Of a stretch of 64,000 nt of DNA, positions 62,235 to 64,000 are shown one piece after another. The notes under the pieces are model-generated. The model saw nothing but the letters and a program-made list of their open reading frames with translations. It ran no database searches and was not told the origin of the DNA. The translations under genes were made by a program, and so were the position numbers. Position 1 is the first letter of the stretch. The number at the start of each line of letters is the position of its first letter. Source of the stretch: Spirochaetota bacterium (GTDB taxonomy: Bacteria; Spirochaetota; UBA4802; UBA5550); assembly GCA_017999915.1 (NCBI GenBank), contig JAGNKX010000016.1, positions 62,001-126,000 of the forward strand. Direction: 5' to 3'.

Positions 62235-64000
62235 ACTTGAAATCGAGATCACGGGTTGGCTCCCAGCCATCACCGGGAGGATTGTCCATATAGCCGGTGC
62301 ACCGGTCAAGGTACATCCGCGAAATATAGTCATCCGGGACCACGGCAAGCACCTTCTGGAAATATCCGGCCCCGGTCTGCCAATTGCCGATCTTGTACAT
62401 GCTGAGCCCCTTGTTGTATTCCTGCATCAGATCATCCGTGAAAATGTTTTTACGCGCCTCCTCAAGCTTGTAAATGGTTGTAGGGATATCCTTTCCTTTC
62501 ACGCGGACACTGTCGATCTCACGGAAGAGGATAAGCTCTCTGAGCTTATCCTGAACGCTCTGTGATACGATTATATGGCTCTGGTAGTGCTTCGTTAAAC
62601 CCTCGAGGCGGGAGGCGAGGTTGACGGTATCGCCGATGACCGTGTAGTCGAATTTCTCCCGCGATCCAATATTGCCCACGATCACATCGCCCTCGTGAAT
62701 GCCGATGCCGATATCCAGGCCCTTGGGGGGAAGCCACATATTGCCGGGATTTACCGCGGGCAGGGACATGAGCATCTTGAAGGCGGAGCGCACGGCGCGT
62801 TCCGCATTGTTCTCATAACTCTGGGGCGCGCCGAAAATCGCCAGGATCGCGTCACCGATGAACTTATCGATGATGCCGCCATGCTGGTTTATGATAGCCC
62901 CCATGGTGTCGAAGTAGCGGTTCAGGAAGGCGACAACATCTTCCGGAGTGTTGTTTTCGGCGATCGCGGTGAAGGAACGGATGTCGGAGAAGAGGATGGC
63001 GACGTTCCTCTTCTCTCCGCTCAGCATGGAGGACGTGGAACCCCTTTCCACCATGTCGTCTATGACCTCGGCGGGAACAAATTTAGAGAAAACATTGCGT
63101 ATGGATGTTTCCATTTCATTCGTGTGATTAAGCAACAGGGCATTTTCAATGATCGTTGCCGCTGACCGGGTAAAAGCGTCCATATTGCAACAGATCGCGT
63201 CGGAATAATAGTTGTTCATGAAATTGCCCAGATGGAGAGTGCCGATCCCGGGCAGATCAAAACACGTGTAGGATTGGATCTTCTTTTTATCGATCCTGAT
63301 CTTCTGATAGTCGGTCCGGCTCTCAATTCCCACCGTGCGCTTCTCCGGTTTCCTCATGGTCGCCCCTGGATAACGGCCGTGAAAATCGTCCAGGCAGATG
63401 CGGTAAAAATCCTCGGCATCGCTTTCGAAAACCTCGGCTGCAGGGAATATAAAAACACGGACCTTCTTATTGTAAAAAAGATTAATGACGGCCACATGGT
63501 ACTGGCAGACCCTGTTTATCAGCTCGCAAATCCGCGAGATGGTTGTGTCGAGAGAAGATATGCTCCCGGCCACCTCGGTGAGTTCATTCTGGAGCGTCGA
63601 CTGGAAAAGCTGCTGATCTACGATGGAGCCCAGGATTTCAAGAATATAGGCGGGGGACATGATTGCAGCGTCCTCCGCTATCCATTCGGTGTGAAAAGGT
63701 GGGTGATTCCCAAGCTCTTCCAGTGTGCTGCGGAGCGGCTCAAGATTGTCGAAGTCCTTGGTGATGAAAGCGTTTGCGCCGGATGAACGGGCCCAGTATT
63801 CATCCCGGTCCTCTGAAAGGGATGTGTGCATTATAATGGGGATGTCCTGCACGCCCCGCCGCGCCTTGAGGAGCCGGCTTGCCTGGTAACCCTGAAGGGC
63901 CGGCATCTCCACATCCATTATGATAACATCCGGGATTTCCCGGTAAGCCGCCAGTATTCCCTCGACGCCGTTAACGGCGCGAATCACCTGATGGCCGGCC
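62233..64000 (-). CDS. Receiver-GAF-like-adenylate cyclase (N-terminus beyond window)
   Basis: At least 588 residues, open through base 64000 (reading AGHQVIRAVNGVEG), so its start is missing. Receiver domain first (VIIMDVEMPALQGYQASRLL with phospho-Asp; ITKDFD in place of KP). A GAF-like segment (about 120-290) follows, then a class III cyclase: VAILFSDIRSFTAI and IGDAILAIFGAP give the two metal Asp residues, GIGIHEGDVIVGNIGS the next loop and VIGDTVNLASRLEGL the end. A TPR-like tail closes it. Makes cAMP in response to phosphorylation from an unseen kinase. The KP-to-KD change is unusual. Confidence 0.9.
   Translation of the reverse strand, partial: AGHQVIRAVNGVEGILAAYREIPDVIIMDVEMPALQGYQASRLLKARRGVQDIPIIMHTSLSEDRDEYWARSSGANAFITKDFDNLEPLRSTLEELGNHPPFHTEWIAEDAAIMSPAYILEILGSIVDQQLFQSTLQNELTEVAGSISSLDTTISRICELINRVCQYHVAVINLFYNKKVRVFIFPAAEVFESDAEDFYRICLDDFHGRYPGATMRKPEKRTVGIESRTDYQKIRIDKKKIQSYTCFDLPGIGTLHLGNFMNNYYSDAICCNMDAFTRSAATIIENALLLNHTNEMETSIRNVFSKFVPAEVIDDMVERGSTSSMLSGEKRNVAILFSDIRSFTAIAENNTPEDVVAFLNRYFDTMGAIINQHGGIIDKFIGDAILAIFGAPQSYENNAERAVRSAFKMLMSLPAVNPGNMWLPPKGLDIGIGIHEGDVIVGNIGSREKFDYTVIGDTVNLASRLEGLTKHYQSHIIVSQSVQDKLRELILFREIDSVRVKGKDIPTTIYKLEEARKNIFTDDLMQEYNKGLSMYKIGNWQTGAGYFQKVLAVVPDDYISRMYLDRCTGYMDNPPGDGWEPTRDLDFK

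Overview
The window looks like a stretch of chromosome from a Spirochaetota bacterium, probably on the Leptospira/Leptonema side of the phylum, with coding GC near 58-60%. This is inferred from family content. Leptospira-like traits include a 7TMR-DISM histidine kinase fused to a receiver and a PP2C phosphatase, an AraC regulator with a membrane-embedded N-terminus, many lipoproteins, and a MoxR/VWA operon. No rRNA, tRNA, CRISPR array, phage or complete IS was recognised. A metagenomic spirochaete fits best; another deeply branching Gram-negative cannot be excluded.

Layout. 1-3.3 kb: C-terminally truncated M16 peptidase, a repeat cluster, and a secreted transglutaminase-CAP fusion. 3.3-10 kb: a two-gene class III aminotransferase operon, a TetR regulator and a three-subunit transhydrogenase operon (pntAA-pntAB-pntB); two near-identical operators flank the tetR gene. 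10-20.3 kb: envelope and signalling genes (membrane Cys protein, EF-hand protein, metallo-beta-lactamase hydrolase, large multidomain lipoprotein, TPR-M23 peptidase, hybrid kinase). 20.3-28.5 kb: lgt, rho-rpmE, and an operon lipoprotein-dapA-dapB-CBS/PAS/Fis regulator. 28.7-37 kb: the 1084-residue DISM kinase/phosphatase, a radical SAM protein, an SRPBCC protein, and lolA-like-rsmE-thiD2E. 37-44.4 kb: two closely related S15/CocE hydrolases flanking an alpha/beta hydrolase gene broken by one in-frame TAA. 44.4-53 kb: AraC regulator, outer-membrane protein, yggS-proC-M23, ferredoxin, speD, RNase Z-like hydrolase, a probable ribbon-helix-helix protein, adk. 53.4-58.8 kb: small membrane protein, a kinase lacking its phospho-histidine, a MoxR ATPase and a VWA protein, closed by a terminator. 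58.8-64 kb: SDR, a glycosidase-like lipoprotein and a receiver-adenylate cyclase cut by the window end.

Leads worth following: (1) an aminotransferase pair in which one member has Glu in place of the PLP lysine, apparently under one TetR with the transhydrogenase; (2) a dispersed near-palindrome CCGATAGTTATCGG in at least a dozen places, clustered with a GGGGTCAGAGTAA-type motif; (3) a kinase-like protein with Ser in place of His heading a MoxR/VWA operon; (4) a Cys-plus-transmembrane-plus-basic C-terminal tail shared by the S15 hydrolases; (5) a roughly 145-bp nested inverted-repeat element present twice.
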